This document shows positions 44,961-52,997 of a DNA stretch of 64,000 nt, in pieces. The position numbers and the translations under genes are program-made. This stretch comes from Roseburia_C amylophila (GTDB lineage: Bacteria; Bacillota; Clostridia; Lachnospirales; Lachnospiraceae). The notes beneath the pieces were generated by a model. The model ran no database searches. It saw only the letters and a list, made by a program, of their open reading frames with translations, and was not told the origin of the DNA. The stretch's first letter is position 1; the number at the start of each line of letters is the position of its first letter. The stretch is taken from positions 1 to 64,000 of the forward strand of contig NZ_JAOQKI010000014.1 in the NCBI RefSeq assembly GCF_025567465.1, in the 5' to 3' direction.

Positions 44961-45000
44961 TTCCCTTGTTTTTGCCCTTATGGGATAATTACAAGGGAAA
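44961..45000. repeat. left-end arm-type integrase sites
   Basis: TTCCCTTG (44961), TGCCCTTA (44973) and, inverted, CAAGGGAAA (44992-45000) lie directly next to the integrase stop codon. The same motifs recur at 50943-51020, 53493-53572 and about 54200. Confidence 0.55.
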
Positions 45001-45017
45001 ATTCATTATTCAGTTGT

Positions 45018-46316
45018 TTAATCGTTGCCTGCCACTTTATCAAGAAGTCTTGCGGAAGTCCGCTTTGCTTCCCTTGTAGCATGGGCATAGACATTCATGG
45101 TGGTACTCACGTCTGAGTGTCCTAACAGTTCCTGCACATCCTTAGGCTGAGCCCCGTTGGATAAGAGGTTTGTCGTGTAGGTATGCCTCAGTGTGTGGAA
45201 ATGGAAACCTTCAAGCTCCGGTACTTTTCTTCCTGCTGTCCGGCAGGCTGTTTCTATGGTTGCCGGAAGTTCCAGACAACCATCCTCCCTTAAGCATACA
45301 AAGAAGATTTCGGTGTAATCTTCCGGCACATTCTCTGTCATTCCCAAATGATAATACTCGTAATGCACCCGATTCTTTTCCATTACTTCTCTGTAAAAAT
45401 TCCGCTGGTAGAGTTCCCCATACTGAAAACGGTTTTTGTGCTGTTCCTTTTTTGCATTCCTCAAAATATCTGCGAGGGTATCGCCAAAGTCAACAACCCT
45501 GATCTTTTTCCACTTTGTCGGACCGATTTCGTGCTTATGGGTAGCACCATTGTAGCGGATGCTCCTGCGTACAGTGAGATACTGTTCTTCAAGGTTGATA
45601 TCCTGCCATGTCAGACCTGCTACCTCTCCAAGTCTGAGACCTGTAAAGTATGCTATCTGAACCGGAAGAATCGCATCCCCACTTCGTTTTCCAAGCTGTT
45701 CAATCAGTTTCCGGTACATTTCAAAGGAAAGCGGTTTAACCTTGTCTCTGTCTGTGGCTGTTTCATCCGCAAACAAATCTGTTTCTTCCTTTTTATGCCT
45801 CATCACCACATACTGCATTGGATTGAAGGTAATAAACTGTTTCGGAAATACCGCAAACCGGAATGACTGTTGCAATACTGCTGAAAATGACCTTACATAA
45901 TCAATGGAATATCCTTTTGATATAAAATCTCCCACAGTGCCTCCAAATGAGAGCAAATCCATAAACTCCTGCAGGTGTACCGAAGTCACCGTTTTCAGTT
46001 TCCTTTTGCTGATAGGGTGTTGTTTGATTCTCCCAATTGTCTGAAGATAATTGCCAACCGTTCCATTACTCAATGTGCCTGTCTTTAATTCTTCCTCAGC
46101 CCACAGGTCAAGCAACTCTCCGAGTGTGATGTTTTCAGCCTTTGCAACAAACCGCTTGGCTTCATAATCCTCCATTGCCTGCCTCAACAGCTTTTCCGTC
46201 TCGCTTTTGTTTTCCGTACCTGCAAATTCCTTCTGCACCAGATTACCGCTTGCATCTTCCACATAGAAGCGGTAGTACCATTTCTTGCCTTTCTTTCTTA
46301 CAGAACCTTTTGCCAT
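45018..46316 (-). CDS. tyrosine recombinase / integrase (Tn916-like)
   Basis: Site-specific recombinase of 432 aa that integrates and excises the element. Domains in order: an N-terminal arm-binding Arm-DNA-type domain (GSVRKKGKKWYYRFYV), a SAM-like core-binding domain (about 65-170) and the catalytic domain. The catalytic residues are Arg in FTGLRLGEVAGLTW, HTLRHTYTTN (HxxR), His in LLGHSDVSTT and Tyr in MNVYAHA. I place the start at 46316 because of the AAAGGAG site. The stop is 17 bases from the arm-type repeats, as in Tn916 relatives. Confidence 0.93.
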   Translation of the reverse strand: MAKGSVRKKGKKWYYRFYVEDASGNLVQKEFAGTENKSETEKLLRQAMEDYEAKRFVAKAENITLGELLDLWAEEELKTGTLSNGTVGNYLQTIGRIKQHPISKRKLKTVTSVHLQEFMDLLSFGGTVGDFISKGYSIDYVRSFSAVLQQSFRFAVFPKQFITFNPMQYVVMRHKKEETDLFADETATDRDKVKPLSFEMYRKLIEQLGKRSGDAILPVQIAYFTGLRLGEVAGLTWQDINLEEQYLTVRRSIRYNGATHKHEIGPTKWKKIRVVDFGDTLADILRNAKKEQHKNRFQYGELYQRNFYREVMEKNRVHYEYYHLGMTENVPEDYTEIFFVCLREDGCLELPATIETACRTAGRKVPELEGFHFHTLRHTYTTNLLSNGAQPKDVQELLGHSDVSTTMNVYAHATREAKRTSARLLDKVAGND

Positions 46317-46400
46317 AATCGTTACTCCTTTCGATATCGACAATCGGAACTGATGAAATGCTTTCTGCGTGTAAGTATATCATAACTCCGGTTGTCTAAT

Positions 46401-47021
46401 CTATACCGGTTCGGAGTCTTTCTCTGAAAGAAGATTTGCAAGCCTTACGGCTGCCGTTTCGGGATTCTTGGAATAGAGCCTTACAATGTCGCCCATGTCG
46501 TTCAGTGCGTTTACCGTATGGGTGATTTCCCTAAGGAACATAATCTCATTATATTCCTGATTGGATTCAAACCCCATTACTTTTGCAATTGTGGCATCTT
46601 CCGTATTCCCTTTAAAATTCTTACAGGCATATTGAAAGGAATCAACGAATAATTCGTATTCCTTCAACATCAGCAGCAGTAAATCTTTGGAAAAATCCGC
46701 TTCGTCTGCCTTCATATCATAAGGCAGTTTGGAGAGAATGGAAGTCATGGTATCACGAATCTGTAATTCCCTTTTATCCGTAACATCACTTGTCATTTCT
46801 TCCGTCTCGCCCTTCAGCCACTCCACTGATACATGAAGTGCTTCCGACAGACCATCCAGAACAAGCTTCTTGGTGTTGTCAATCGTTCCTGCCTCATACC
46901 GCTGTATGGTGGAAGCGGTAACTCCCATCTTTTCTGCTATATAAGGCTGGTTGACACCTAATTCCAGTCTGCGTTGTTTTGCCCTGCTACCGATTAACTT
47001 GCGTAATTCTTTATCTTTCAT
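46401..47021 (-). CDS. XRE/cI-like repressor of the mobile element
   Basis: A 206-aa protein with an N-terminal HTH (about 8-62; GVNQPYIAEKMGVTASTIQRYEAGT) and an uncharacterised helical C-terminal part. It is transcribed away from the excisionase. The gap contains two TTGCA-N3-TGCAA palindromes, good candidates for its binding sites, so it probably keeps excision genes off. AAGGAGG precedes the ATG. Confidence 0.85.
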   Translation of the reverse strand: MKDKELRKLIGSRAKQRRLELGVNQPYIAEKMGVTASTIQRYEAGTIDNTKKLVLDGLSEALHVSVEWLKGETEEMTSDVTDKRELQIRDTMTSILSKLPYDMKADEADFSKDLLLLMLKEYELFVDSFQYACKNFKGNTEDATIAKVMGFESNQEYNEIMFLREITHTVNALNDMGDIVRLYSKNPETAAVRLANLLSEKDSEPV

Positions 47022-47075
47022 TCTGATACGCCTCCTTTTTCGGTATGGCTAAAGTATAACACAGTAAAAGTAGCA

Positions 47076-47177
47076 TTGCAATATGCAAGTTAATAATTAC
47101 TTTTAAAATTTCGTAACGCTTGACAAGAAGATATAAAAGTTATATAGTAGGCATAGTTACAAAATTGCATTATGCAA
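47076..47177. promoter_or_regulatory. excisionase promoter and twin repressor operators
   Basis: Palindromes TTGCA-N3-TGCAA lie at 47076-47088 and 47165-47177 (the second extends to AATTGCAT/ATGCAATT, 47163-47179). Between them the plus-strand promoter TTGACA (47120-47125), 17-base spacer, TATAGT (47143-47148) drives the excisionase. The second operator lies between -10 box and start codon. Confidence 0.78.
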
Positions 47178-47196
47178 TTCAAGAGGAGGTGTTTTA

Positions 47197-47427
47197 ATGA
47201 CAGAAGTGAAGATTGCACTGTCCATTGAGGAAGCTGCCGACTATACGGGTATCGGCAGAAATACCCTGCGGAAACTGGTAGAATGGAAAAAGCTTCCGGT
47301 ATTGAAGGTAGGACGGAAAGTCCTTATCAAAACGGATATGCTTGAAAAGTTCATGACCGCCAATGAAGGCAGGGACTTAAGGGACAAAGGAAATGTCAGA
47401 GCTGTCACAAGAAATGTGACAAATTAA
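47197..47427 (+). CDS. excisionase (MerR-like small HTH, Xis type)
   Basis: A 76-aa DNA-binding protein with the excisionase pattern SIEEAADYTGIGRNTLRKLV followed by the wing KLPVLKVGRKVLIKTDML. In Tn916-type elements the Xis protein directs the integrase towards excision. The ribosome site AGAGGAGG is strong, and it is driven by a near-consensus promoter under probable control of the adjacent repressor. Confidence 0.85.
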   Translation: MTEVKIALSIEEAADYTGIGRNTLRKLVEWKKLPVLKVGRKVLIKTDMLEKFMTANEGRDLRDKGNVRAVTRNVTN

Positions 47428-47778
47428 ATAGGGACAGTCCTAAGACCATCCCTAAGGTATGTATCTGACCGAAGCCATGATATACCTACACGCAAATAGA
47501 TTATACCATGTGCTTCCTCTAAGATACAACCGGAAATTTAAGAAGTGGGGAAGAAACTTTTTTATACAAGCCCTCGGCGTTTGAGAGCGAAATACACCCC
47601 TCGCACAAATCTTACGATTTGTACTCTGTGTATTTCGCCCTGCTGGGAGCTTTTCGCCGACAGGCGGATATGTTCGTAGACAGGCTACCTATGTAGCCTA
47701 CTCACTTTCACATTAGAAAGTTTCCCATCCTCATTTCTTGCAGCTTCGTACTTGGCAGATACGGAAAGGAGGAAGCAC
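47428..47778. other. structured intergenic region, candidate oriT
   Basis: The region before the relaxase gene holds two strong hairpins. The first is bipartite: outer arms GCGAAATACAC (47587-47597) and GTGTATTTCGC (47628-47638), inner arms ACAAATC and GATTTGT (47605-47622) with loop TTAC. The second is AGGCTAC, loop CTAT, GTAGCCT (47682-47699). Hairpins immediately upstream of a relaxase gene are typical of transfer origins. The nick site itself cannot be named. Confidence 0.55.
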
Positions 47779-49305
47779 ATGCCAAGAAATTCATTTATTC
47801 AGATGACGAAGCTCCACAATGTCCGGGGAAGAATTTATTATATTTCAAGCCCAAAGAAGCAGGAAAATCTGTATGCGGTATATGAAACCACAGACCGTAA
47901 TTTTTGGACTGACCTTGCAAAATATAATCAGGCAGAATTTAAAAAAAACGGTACGGAGGGGAAATGTATTGAGGCAAGGGAATTGATCATAGCCCTGCCG
48001 GAATCTTTTACGGAGTATCCTCCAGACAGACTGTTGCAGATATTTACAGACCATTTCAGACAGACTTACGGAACGGACTGTATCGCAGCCCTGCATCACA
48101 ATAAGCGGAAAACCAACTATCACATCCATCTCATTTTTTCGGAGCGTACACTCTTGGAACAGCCCATAGAAAAGGTTGCCACCCGCAATATGTTCTATGA
48201 CGAAAAGGGAAATCATGTACGCACCAAGAAAGAGATACTTGATGAAGAAGGAAATATCCGTAAAAGGTGTAAGGTGATTCACAAAGGTGAGGTATACGAA
48301 AGACAGATTTTCTCCATTAAGGATAAACACTTCAAGGCTGAAAATTTCCTTGATACCGTCAAGCAGGATTATACCAATCTTATCAATCAGTATGTGTGGG
48401 ATAAAAGCCAGCGGTTAGAAGTTTTTGAGCGTGGCGGTATGTATCTTGCCACCAAAAAGATTGGTAAGAACAATCCGAAAGCCACCGAGATTGAGGCAGA
48501 CAACAGTAAACGCACCTTGTGGAATCAGACTGTTGACAGAGCGATTGTAACGGGTGTTTCCAAGTCAGAAATCATGCAGATAAAAAAGGAACGGATAACG
48601 GACAAGATTGTGGAATCCGTATGGCTTTACGGAAACAGACCGAATCTGTTATCTTCCATTATCGGTACTGCCATTGCAGTATTAGAACTGTTAATCTCCA
48701 AAGTATTTCTCAAAACTCTGGAGCTTGCAGATAAAGTAATTTCCAAAGAGCTTGAAGCAAGACCGGAGAACACAGATTTCAAAGAGCAGAAAGCTGTACC
48801 AGAAGAAAGCAGAAAGCAGACAGATACACCAAAGCCTGCCATACCGCCAAGACCACAGCCATCACCGGAAGCAGTTTCTTACAAGCACTTATGCGAAATT
48901 TATCAAAAGCTGCAAGAACAGAATAAAGCAATTTTTGCACTTGAGAAACAGCGAAGTGACCTTGAAATTGAACTGTCCGACAGCAAAGGTATCTTCAAAG
49001 CAAAAAGGCGTTCCGAACTTTCAACAGAGATAGCCGGATTGGAGGAACGTATTTCCCGAATGAAAGCCCGATTATCCCATATCGTAAAGGAATACGGGTA
49101 TCAGAATGCGGAAGCCTTCTACAAAGCATTTCATAAGTCAGAGACAGCTTATGGGGATTATCAGGACAGCCTTAAGAATTGGAAACAACGGTATGGAGAA
49201 AAGCCACAGTCTCTACACGATAGGCTTATATCTAAGAAACAGGACATAAAGGAGCGAGAGTTAACAAGACCATATTCTCCACCAAACCGTGGAAGGAGTA
49301 GATAA
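47779..49305 (+). CDS. MobA/MobL-family (MobQ-type) relaxase
   Basis: DNA-nicking transfer protein of 508 aa. The N-terminal relaxase domain contains the metal-binding His motif in NYHIHLIFSER (about residue 115) with an upstream His in ALHHNKRKTN. The middle (about 290-330) includes a hydrophobic segment, and the C-terminal third is a coiled coil (ALEKQRSDLEIELS, EERISRMKARL). The start is the ATG at 47779 with AAAGGAGGAAGCAC. The stop lies inside a 44-base palindrome. Confidence 0.88.
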   Translation: MPRNSFIQMTKLHNVRGRIYYISSPKKQENLYAVYETTDRNFWTDLAKYNQAEFKKNGTEGKCIEARELIIALPESFTEYPPDRLLQIFTDHFRQTYGTDCIAALHHNKRKTNYHIHLIFSERTLLEQPIEKVATRNMFYDEKGNHVRTKKEILDEEGNIRKRCKVIHKGEVYERQIFSIKDKHFKAENFLDTVKQDYTNLINQYVWDKSQRLEVFERGGMYLATKKIGKNNPKATEIEADNSKRTLWNQTVDRAIVTGVSKSEIMQIKKERITDKIVESVWLYGNRPNLLSSIIGTAIAVLELLISKVFLKTLELADKVISKELEARPENTDFKEQKAVPEESRKQTDTPKPAIPPRPQPSPEAVSYKHLCEIYQKLQEQNKAIFALEKQRSDLEIELSDSKGIFKAKRRSELSTEIAGLEERISRMKARLSHIVKEYGYQNAEAFYKAFHKSETAYGDYQDSLKNWKQRYGEKPQSLHDRLISKKQDIKERELTRPYSPPNRGRSR

Positions 49306-49344
49306 CAAACGAAGGGAGGCAATTGCCTCCCTTCGTTTGTTATC
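49301..49344. repeat. perfect 44-base palindrome at the relaxase stop codon
   Basis: Two 22-base arms are exact complements with no loop (centre CAATTG at 49320-49325; the arms include GAAGGGAGGC). It contains the relaxase stop codon and is not followed by a T-run on the plus strand. It may end the relaxase transcript or act on DNA. Confidence 0.85.
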
Positions 49345-49390
49345 TCTCCGTAAAAGACTGGAATTTCACCCTCTCGCATAAAGATACAAA

Positions 49391-50077
49391 TTATTTTTTT
49401 ATTTCCTTATCATATATCTTTTTTGAGTATACCACAGTTACAATTGTTGCTAATAATAAATAAATCAACATAAAGATTGTGCCAGTCATCCCACTTGTAA
49501 ATACGGTTGTAATGATAGTCAATAACCCCGTAATAATAATACATATTGCACCAAAGCGGTTACTCTTTCTCCATGTATTATCATTGTGCATACTCCAAAC
49601 GGTTCGAACTCCCACTACTGCATTTCGTTTTGCCTTTGTCATAAAATTTCCTAATACAATAAATATAATACCACACAAAATACATGAAACTTTTGCAATG
49701 TCAATAACCGCATGTTCACCACCTGCATTTGCCTGTATCCAAGAAGAATAAAGAATAAAATAATGCATAATCCCGAACATGATTGCTTGCGAAATTCCTA
49801 CAACACATAATACCTTTGCAGAAGATTTTGCTTCCATCTGTTCCTTTTCTGTATTTGCATTTTTTGATTTTTTCTCAAACACATAGATTAGCAAGTGCCA
49901 AAACAGTGTAATAAACAAAATAATTACCGGAAAAATAAAGCTTTCTGTTTTACTTCCCCATCTGTCAGTGTTTCCCTCCAAGTCATGATGCATAGGTATA
50001 ATATCAGGCATAAACTGTAGTACAACACTTGTAACTACAACTGGTATCATTGCTACTATCCACATTATTTTTTTCAT
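49391..50077 (-). CDS. SdpI-family (DUF1648) membrane protein, probable immunity factor
   Basis: A 228-aa polytopic protein. The DUF1648-like start (PDIIPMHHDLEGNTDRWGSK) and the SdpI-type C-terminal half (NFMTKAKRNAVVGVRTVWSMHND, where NxxxGxRTxW is the family mark) are clear. In Bacillus SdpI gives immunity to the toxin SdpC and sequesters the repressor SdpR. No sdpC-type toxin gene is visible here. It overlaps the ArsR-type gene by four bases (ATGA). Confidence 0.88.
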   Translation of the reverse strand: MKKIMWIVAMIPVVVTSVVLQFMPDIIPMHHDLEGNTDRWGSKTESFIFPVIILFITLFWHLLIYVFEKKSKNANTEKEQMEAKSSAKVLCVVGISQAIMFGIMHYFILYSSWIQANAGGEHAVIDIAKVSCILCGIIFIVLGNFMTKAKRNAVVGVRTVWSMHNDNTWRKSNRFGAICIIITGLLTIITTVFTSGMTGTIFMLIYLLLATIVTVVYSKKIYDKEIKK

Positions 50078-50343
50078 ACTTTTTTTCCTCCAAACTGGTT
50101 AACCCATATAATTAATTCATCGAAAACCGTAGTGTTGATTTCATAATAAACAAAGTTTTTCTCTTTATATTCAGATATCAAGTCTGCGTTTTTAAGTAAT
50201 TTTAAATGATAAGAAAGAGCAGCCGGTGTAATCTGTAATTTTTCAGCAATCTCTCCGGCATTTAATCGTTCATTTCTCAACATAATAAGAATGTCTCTTC
50301 GCTGGCTATCTGCCAATACTTTAAAAATGTTAGTTTCTCCCAT
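50074..50343 (-). CDS. ArsR-family repressor (SdpR-like)
   Basis: An 89-aa winged-helix repressor (ILIMLRNERLNAGEIAEKLQITPAALSYHLKLLK). No metal-binding CxC motif is present, as in SdpR, which is instead controlled by binding to SdpI. It is first in a two-gene unit with the SdpI-like gene and is preceded by two identical palindromic operators that flank its promoter, which indicates autoregulation. Confidence 0.88.
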   Translation of the reverse strand: MGETNIFKVLADSQRRDILIMLRNERLNAGEIAEKLQITPAALSYHLKLLKNADLISEYKEKNFVYYEINTTVFDELIIWVNQFGGKKV

Positions 50344-50352
50344 ATCTTTTAC

Positions 50353-50432
50353 CTATTTAAAACTTTCTTTAAATAGATTTTAGCATGCTATTTGTTTTTG
50401 TGCAAGAACTATTTAAAAATAATTTTAAATAG
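50353..50432 (-). promoter_or_regulatory. sdpR-type promoter flanked by two palindromic operators
   Basis: Minus-strand promoter: TTGCAC (50400-50405), 17-base spacer, TAAAAT (50377-50382) with TG extension. Two 24-base palindromes with identical 9-base arms CTATTTAAA/TTTAAATAG lie at 50353-50376 and 50409-50432, centres 56 bases apart, one abutting the -10 box and one just upstream of the -35 box. Confidence 0.85.
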
Positions 50433-50600
50433 AGGGGATACACTGAAAAATCAATGTGTCCTCTCTATTTACCTTAAGGCAAAATTCAAACATCTAGAAA
50501 CTTAAGATTCCTGCCTCTTATTATGGAATAACCGTACGTTCTATATATTTTTCTGGAATTTTTAGTACTAGACCTCTATCATGATATTATATTAGCAAAA

Positions 50601-50840
50601 TCACCACGTATCTAAACGATCCTCTGCATCAACCCATACTTGCATTTCTCCATCCAAGTATAATCTTGCATATTCTAATGGATTATCAATAGCCAAAGCA
50701 TTCAACGAACACTGGGAGCCGGGAGTAGTTCTCAATCCTTCCTCTGCCTTATTGCAATCAATTCTAAGCACTACATTTTCAAACGTGGTTACATCTATGC
50801 TATTACATTGCGGATTATATCTTGCATAAATCAATCTCAT
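50601..50840 (-). CDS. DUF6061-family small protein (copy 1)
   Basis: A 79-aa soluble protein: YARYNPQCNSID, LRIDCNKAEEGLRTTPGSQCSLNALAIDNPLEYARLYLDGEMQVWVDAED. I recall this family as DUF6061, frequent in Firmicute mobile elements, function unknown. A second copy (53688-53927) points the other way and shares about two thirds of its residues. The gene lies just inside the right end of the mobilizable element. Confidence 0.8.
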   Translation of the reverse strand: MRLIYARYNPQCNSIDVTTFENVVLRIDCNKAEEGLRTTPGSQCSLNALAIDNPLEYARLYLDGEMQVWVDAEDRLDTW

Positions 50841-50929
50841 ATCTTATCTGTCCTTTCCTTAATTTTCTAAAAGTTTTGAAAGCATTTCAATCCGTTCTTC
50901 CTGCCATTTTCATTTCATGTTATAATTTG

Positions 50930-51051
50930 TTACTGGATTTTCTTTCCCTTAATTTTGCCCTTGTGAGCATTCGTAACATGAGGGAAAAGGATATAACACA
51001 AGGGAAAGCGTAAGGGCAAACTCACTCGCTACAAATTTAGCATTTTCAAGG
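50930..51051. repeat. right-end arm sites and att core of the mobilizable element
   Basis: TTTCCCTT, TTGCCCTT and inverted AGGGAAA and AAGGGCAAA copies at 50943-51020 are followed by ATTTTCAAGG at 51042-51051. This stretch is homologous, in inverted orientation, to 53452-53600 (shared GATATAACACAAGGGAAA and TTTTCAAGG). Confidence 0.6.
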
Positions 51052-51145
51052 GGTTGCGGACTTCACGAGGATAAGATATAACAGTTAATAAATGTTATGA
51101 ATTAAGTCAAATCAAGTCGAGTAGACTAAGACCTCTCAATCTTAG

Positions 51146-51190
51146 CCCCTCACAGATCCGTACGTGCGGCTTTCCCGCATACGGCTCCTC
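51146..51190 (-). ncRNA. group II intron domain V
   Basis: The catalytic hairpin GAGCCGTATGCGGGAAAGCC with its complementary half GCACGTACGG is present, followed by the domain VI stem (AAGATTGAGAGGTCTT). This is the most conserved part of the ribozyme. Confidence 0.8.
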
Positions 51191-51205
51191 ATAGTAACAT
51201 TCGCT

Positions 51206-52501
51206 TCAATATAAACAATAGTACGTTTTAGGTTTTGCTAACGGGTAATACTTGAGCATTTCCACAAATCCATTCCATGTGTATGCCCGTCTACAACCTC
51301 TTCGATTCATGGCTTTGAATAGAAACTGTTGTACTCTATGCAGGAATGTTGTTATCTTCCGAAAATTCCATGTAACACCATAATACCGATAGTGTCCAAT
51401 TAGTTTTACGTTCAACTCTTTAATTATTTCTCGCATTGGTCGATTTCGATTGTCATAAATCCAGTTCTTGTATGCTCTAACCTTTTGCTCAAACTTCTTT
51501 CTTGAAGTCTGTACCTTTGGCACGAAACCTCCCTTTCGAGTTTTGCTACAGTAGAATGTAAACCCCAGAAAATCAAATATTTCAGGCTTACATTCTCCTC
51601 TTGCTCTACGATTCTGCTCTGCAAATCTCCCAAATTCAATCAGTCTGCTTTTACTACTTTCCAGCTCCAGTCCAAACTTTTCCATTCGTTCCTTTAACTC
51701 TTTATAGTATCTTTCAGCTTCTGACTTATATTGAAATCCTGCAACAAAATCATCCGCAAAGTTGACGAGAAAACACTCTCCCTGCATTTCCATTTGCACC
51801 ACCAGCTTAAACCACAGCGTCAGCACATGATGCATGTATATATTTGCAAGCATCGGACTCATTACTGAGCCTTGTGCCGAACCTTCCTCTGTTGGCTCGA
51901 ATTTTCCTTCCTCCATTATTCCTGCTTTAAGGTATTTACGTATTAGCCACAATAAGTTCTTATCCTGTATATTCCATTCAAGGAACTTCATCATCCAATC
52001 ATGGTCGATATGGTCAAAGAAACCTTTGATATCGGCATCTACGATATAGCTGATTTTTCCATAGCTTATCCGTTGGTATACTTCTTTTATTGCTTCGTGA
52101 CACCCCCTATTCGGTCTGAATCCATACATGCAGTTTAGGAATCTCGGTTCATAAATAGCTCCCAGTATTTTCTTCACTGCCATTTGTACAATCTTATCTT
52201 CATAGGAAGCAATCCCTAATGGTCGTTTCTTTCCATTTCCTTTAGGTATATATACCCTCAGTGACGGAAGAGGCTTAAAGGATTTGTTTTTCAACCTCTG
52301 TACCAGTTCCTTGATATTTCTATCAAGGTTCTTCCCATACTCATCCTTAGTTACCTTGTCAATTCCGACTGCTTTGTTCCCATCTAATTCCTTATGGCAT
52401 TGCTTTAGCATATCTTCATTTATCAAGTGGTACACTGATGTAAATATAGGATGTTTTGATGTTGCCGATATCTCAGCTATTCTTACTAATTTCGTTTCCA
52501 T
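51206..52501 (-). CDS. ltrA: group II intron reverse transcriptase/maturase
   Basis: Intron-encoded protein of about 431 aa. The reverse-transcriptase domain holds RVYIPKGNGKKRPLGI, the palm motif DADIKGFFDHIDH, AQGSVMSPMLANIYMHHVL and the catalytic FADDF (in place of YADD, still two Asp). The maturase X domain follows (about 330-430; FDFLGFTFY, WNFRKITTFLHRV). No endonuclease domain is seen. The ATG at 52501 has GGAGG before it; the longer frame upstream runs through intron RNA. Confidence 0.92.
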   Translation of the reverse strand: METKLVRIAEISATSKHPIFTSVYHLINEDMLKQCHKELDGNKAVGIDKVTKDEYGKNLDRNIKELVQRLKNKSFKPLPSLRVYIPKGNGKKRPLGIASYEDKIVQMAVKKILGAIYEPRFLNCMYGFRPNRGCHEAIKEVYQRISYGKISYIVDADIKGFFDHIDHDWMMKFLEWNIQDKNLLWLIRKYLKAGIMEEGKFEPTEEGSAQGSVMSPMLANIYMHHVLTLWFKLVVQMEMQGECFLVNFADDFVAGFQYKSEAERYYKELKERMEKFGLELESSKSRLIEFGRFAEQNRRARGECKPEIFDFLGFTFYCSKTRKGGFVPKVQTSRKKFEQKVRAYKNWIYDNRNRPMREIIKELNVKLIGHYRYYGVTWNFRKITTFLHRVQQFLFKAMNRRGCRRAYTWNGFVEMLKYYPLAKPKTYYCLY

Positions 52502-52997
52502 TATTTCCTCCGTCCCTGAGTACGGATAATGTGTCCTCAGTAAGACCTTTACTATGCAATCCCCTTCCCTCCATCGGCATTGCCCGATTTCTACAGTACT
52601 ATGGGATTGTCCGACCACCTACCATTCATTTGAAATACTCCGTTTTCAGTTGCAATTTCATACTCTTCTTCGAGAAATGGCAGGTTCTCCCCAGTTGATG
52701 TGTATTCACAATGTAAAACATGATTGGTTCTCTGACTCCGCAGTGCCACATAACACTCGCCATATCGCATTACATGATATTGTCTTCCGCACCAGTTAAG
52801 ACGTCGACCGACTGAAGTTAACGTTTCGAAGCTCAATCACTATTCAACCCTGCTTTCTTGCTGTCTACGCTTGTCAGATGCCGTTACCGGCATCATCCCA
52901 AGACTCGCTATTATCTGGTTGGCTAAACCTTGGATAAACCGGAATCCCACCGGCTTGACTACACACCCTTAGCTGGGCGCACAACTGGAATTTGTAA

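Larger units (their letters stand above)
44916..51051. mobile_element. mobilizable element (IME) with tyrosine integrase and MobA/MobL relaxase
   Basis: The proposed ends are direct copies of ATTTTCAAGG at 44916-44925 and 51042-51051. Just inside both ends lie clusters of AAGGGAAA/AAGGGCAAA motifs in both orientations, like integrase arm sites. Contents in order: integrase, XRE repressor, excisionase, oriT candidate, relaxase, sdpI-sdpR-like pair and a DUF6061 gene. There is no replication or type IV secretion gene, so transfer would depend on a helper. The end positions are inferred from the repeats and have not been checked against an empty site. Confidence 0.68.
51116..52982 (-). mobile_element. 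group II intron with encoded maturase
   Basis: Transcribed on the minus strand. The 5' end GTGCGCCC is at 52982, the long folded RNA domains I-IV run to the ORF, and after the ORF come domain V and domain VI ending near CTACTCGAC at 51116. Length is about 1.87 kb. It is inserted 15 bases after the stop codon of the EF-Tu-domain-2-like gene. Both boundaries look intact, so splicing is plausible. The 52502-52997 stretch without genes is the 5' ribozyme part. Confidence 0.86.

Noticed and set aside
47845..48330. 161-codon minus-strand ORF inside the relaxase gene
   Set aside because: The plus-strand relaxase is supported by motifs and ribosome site; the antisense frame has neither.
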